From Candidatus Sulfotelmatobacter sp. (GTDB taxonomy: Bacteria; Acidobacteriota; Terriglobia; Terriglobales; Acidobacteriaceae), in the NCBI GenBank assembly GCA_030045935.1, contig JASIEN010000417.1, positions 1-6,581 of the forward strand: a stretch of 6,581 nucleotides of DNA. Direction: 5' to 3'. The position numbers and the translations under genes were made by a program. The notes below the pieces were generated by a model. It did no database searches. It was given only the letters and a program-made list of their open reading frames with translations, and was not told where the DNA came from. This document shows positions 5,413 to 6,581 of the stretch, piece after piece (within the stretch, counting starts at the first letter, position 1; each line of letters opens with the position of its first letter).

Positions 5413-6581
5413 ATGATCGGCCACACCATTTCTCACTACCGCATTCTCGAGAAGCTGGGAGGGGGCGGCATGGGTGTGGTCTACAAGGCCGAAGACATTG
5501 AGCTTGGCCGCTTCGTTGCCCTGAAGTTCCTGCCTCAAGATTTGGCCCATGATTCGCAGGCTCTCGAGCGCTTCCGCCGCGAGGCGCGTACCGCCTCCGC
5601 TTTGAATCACCCGAACATTTGCACCATCCACGAGATTGGCAGGCACGAGGGGCAGTCCTTCATCGTCATGGAATACCTCGATGGCATGACGGTGAAACAC
5701 AAGATCGCTGGCCGCCCTCTGGAGACCGAAACCGTTCTGTCGCTGGCCATCGAGATCGCCGACGCGCTCGATGCTGCTCACGCCGCCGGCATCATTCATC
5801 GCGACATCAAGCCCGCCAACATCTTCGTCACCAAGCGCGGACACGCCAAGATTCTGGATTTCGGGCTGGCAAAAGTTACGGCTCCCAGGACCGGATCGAG
5901 TGGAAATACCGTAACCGAGGCCACGTCCGATCAGTTGACCAGCGCGGGCGCCATGCTCGGCACGGTCGCCTATATGTCGCCGGAACAGGTGCGTGCCAAG
6001 GAACTTGACGCCCGCACGGATCTTTTCTCGTTCGGCGCCGCCCTCTACGAGATGGCGACGGGCAAGTTGCCATTCGACGGTTCGAGTTCAGGCGAAATCT
6101 GCGGAGCAATCCTGCATCAGGAGCCAGCGTCAATTTCGTCGTTGAATCCCAATGCCGCAGCCGGGCTGGAACCGATTATTCACAAGGTTCTGGAGAAAGA
6201 CCGCGAGCTGCGTTATCAGCATGCGTCGGAAATTCGTGCGGATCTGCAACGGCTGAAGCGGGATATGGAAAGCGGTAGTGTGCGGGCAGCAAGCTCAGAT
6301 CATGTAGGGACGGCCGCCCCCGGAAGCCTGCCCCGAGCGGAGTCGAGGGATCCAAAGCGAACAAAGCTGCGCAGCCTCCGCCACGAGCCACGTGGGGAAC
6401 CCCGGCCGGGAGGCCAAGCGAGGCTCGGCGGCGCGATAGCAGTAATCGCTCTGCTCGTCGCCGTTGGCCTCTACTACCGCTCCCACCGCCCCAAGCCCCT
6501 GACCGACAAGGATACAATCGTCATCGCCGACTTCGACAACAAGACAGGCAATGCGGTTTTCGACGAGACCTTGAAAACGGC
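5413..6581 (+). CDS. Transmembrane Ser/Thr protein kinase, PknB-like (3'-partial)
   Basis: This is a Hanks-type kinase that phosphorylates Ser/Thr on proteins; 389 codons are visible before the window ends. The kinase domain spans about residues 9-280: P-loop GGGGMG 16-21, ATP-binding Lys38 in VALK, helix-C Glu57, catalytic loop HRDIKPAN 129-136 with Asp131, DFG 149-151, SPE 189-191 (the APE position), and DARTDLFSFG 199-208. All catalytic residues are present, so it should be active. A basic, Pro/Gly/Arg-rich linker (about 285-338) leads to one TM helix at about 339-355 ('GAIAVIALLVAVGLYY'). The outside part then starts 'DTIVIADFDNKTGNAVFDETL'. In Acidobacteriota kinases this segment commonly precedes a TPR or beta-propeller sensor region, which is an inference here. 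ATG 5413 is chosen because the kinase motifs follow at the usual distance ('ISHYRILEKLGGG'). There is no Shine-Dalgarno; see the promoter. It is divergent from the TonB-like operon. Confidence 0.95.
   Translation, partial: MIGHTISHYRILEKLGGGGMGVVYKAEDIELGRFVALKFLPQDLAHDSQALERFRREARTASALNHPNICTIHEIGRHEGQSFIVMEYLDGMTVKHKIAGRPLETETVLSLAIEIADALDAAHAAGIIHRDIKPANIFVTKRGHAKILDFGLAKVTAPRTGSSGNTVTEATSDQLTSAGAMLGTVAYMSPEQVRAKELDARTDLFSFGAALYEMATGKLPFDGSSSGEICGAILHQEPASISSLNPNAAAGLEPIIHKVLEKDRELRYQHASEIRADLQRLKRDMESGSVRAASSDHVGTAAPGSLPRAESRDPKRTKLRSLRHEPRGEPRPGGQARLGGAIAVIALLVAVGLYYRSHRPKPLTDKDTIVIADFDNKTGNAVFDETLKT
6304..6425. repeat. Repeat-like GC-rich segment embedded in the kinase linker
   Basis: This part of the kinase gene looks more like an interspersed intergenic repeat than coding sequence. 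It contains CCCCGAGCGGAGTCGAGGG (6331-6349), similar to the CTCGACT-CGCTCGG core I recall from small dispersed repeats in several environmental phyla. It also has nested palindromes (CGGCCG, CACGTG, GGGG-AA-CCCC, CCGGCCGG) and outer arms AGCCTC (6373-6378) and GAGGCT (6420-6425). Codon choice shifts here (GTA, GGG, CGA, AGG, ACA, CCA) compared with the kinase domain, and the frame stays open. That it is dispersed elsewhere in the genome is inference. Confidence 0.4.

Noticed and set aside
5248..5844. 198-codon open frame antisense to the kinase N-terminus
   Set aside because: It lies opposite highly conserved kinase motifs, its wording mirrors kinase codons, and no domain is recognisable. It is a shadow frame in GC-rich DNA.
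6176..6517. 113-codon minus-strand frame across the kinase linker
   Set aside because: It is antisense to the kinase gene and to the repeat-like segment. The 'ALDPSTPLGAG'-type peptide is what such repeats give when translated.
1..6581. Search for CRISPR arrays, IS ends, tRNA/rRNA genes or a defence system
   Set aside because: I saw no regularly spaced repeats, transposase, cloverleaf-like sequence or recognised defence proteins in any frame.

Overview
The window looks like part of an Acidobacteriota chromosome, probably from the Terriglobia/Solibacteres side. This is inferred from three things. The first is a membrane Ser/Thr kinase whose wording (a GGGGMG P-loop, DLFSFG, and a TM segment followed by 'DTIVIADFDNKTGNAVFDETL') is typical of the many kinases in that phylum. 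The second is a VIAPPP-rich TonB-like protein. The third is moderately high GC with short, loosely packed operons. No database search was possible.

Layout: (1) 2-754 (+) is an SGNH/GDSL hydrolase that probably enters the window already open. (2) 930-1889 (-) is a secreted TPR-like/TlpA-thioredoxin fusion, convergent with gene 1. (3) 2151-2351 (+) is a CspA-type cold-shock protein. It has a candidate promoter about 160 nt upstream, an operator-like palindrome inside that promoter, and a textbook GAAA-loop terminator. (4) 2574-3326 and 3364-4995 (-) are a probable two-gene operon: a TonB-like energy transducer followed by a two-TM, TPR-containing membrane protein. (5) 5413 to the end (+) is a transmembrane PknB-like Ser/Thr kinase, cut by the window end. 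It is transcribed divergently from the TonB gene across a roughly 417-bp non-coding region.

Functionally this is a set of envelope and stress genes (lipid or glycan hydrolase, periplasmic redox protein, TonB energy coupling, kinase sensor, cold shock) rather than a single pathway. I see no CRISPR, IS element, phage, tRNA or rRNA, and no convincing new multi-gene system. The observations most worth following are regulatory or structural. They are the probable leaderless start of the kinase, a GC-rich repeat-like segment embedded in the kinase juxtamembrane linker, and the palindrome-bearing promoter with a long leader in front of the cold-shock gene.
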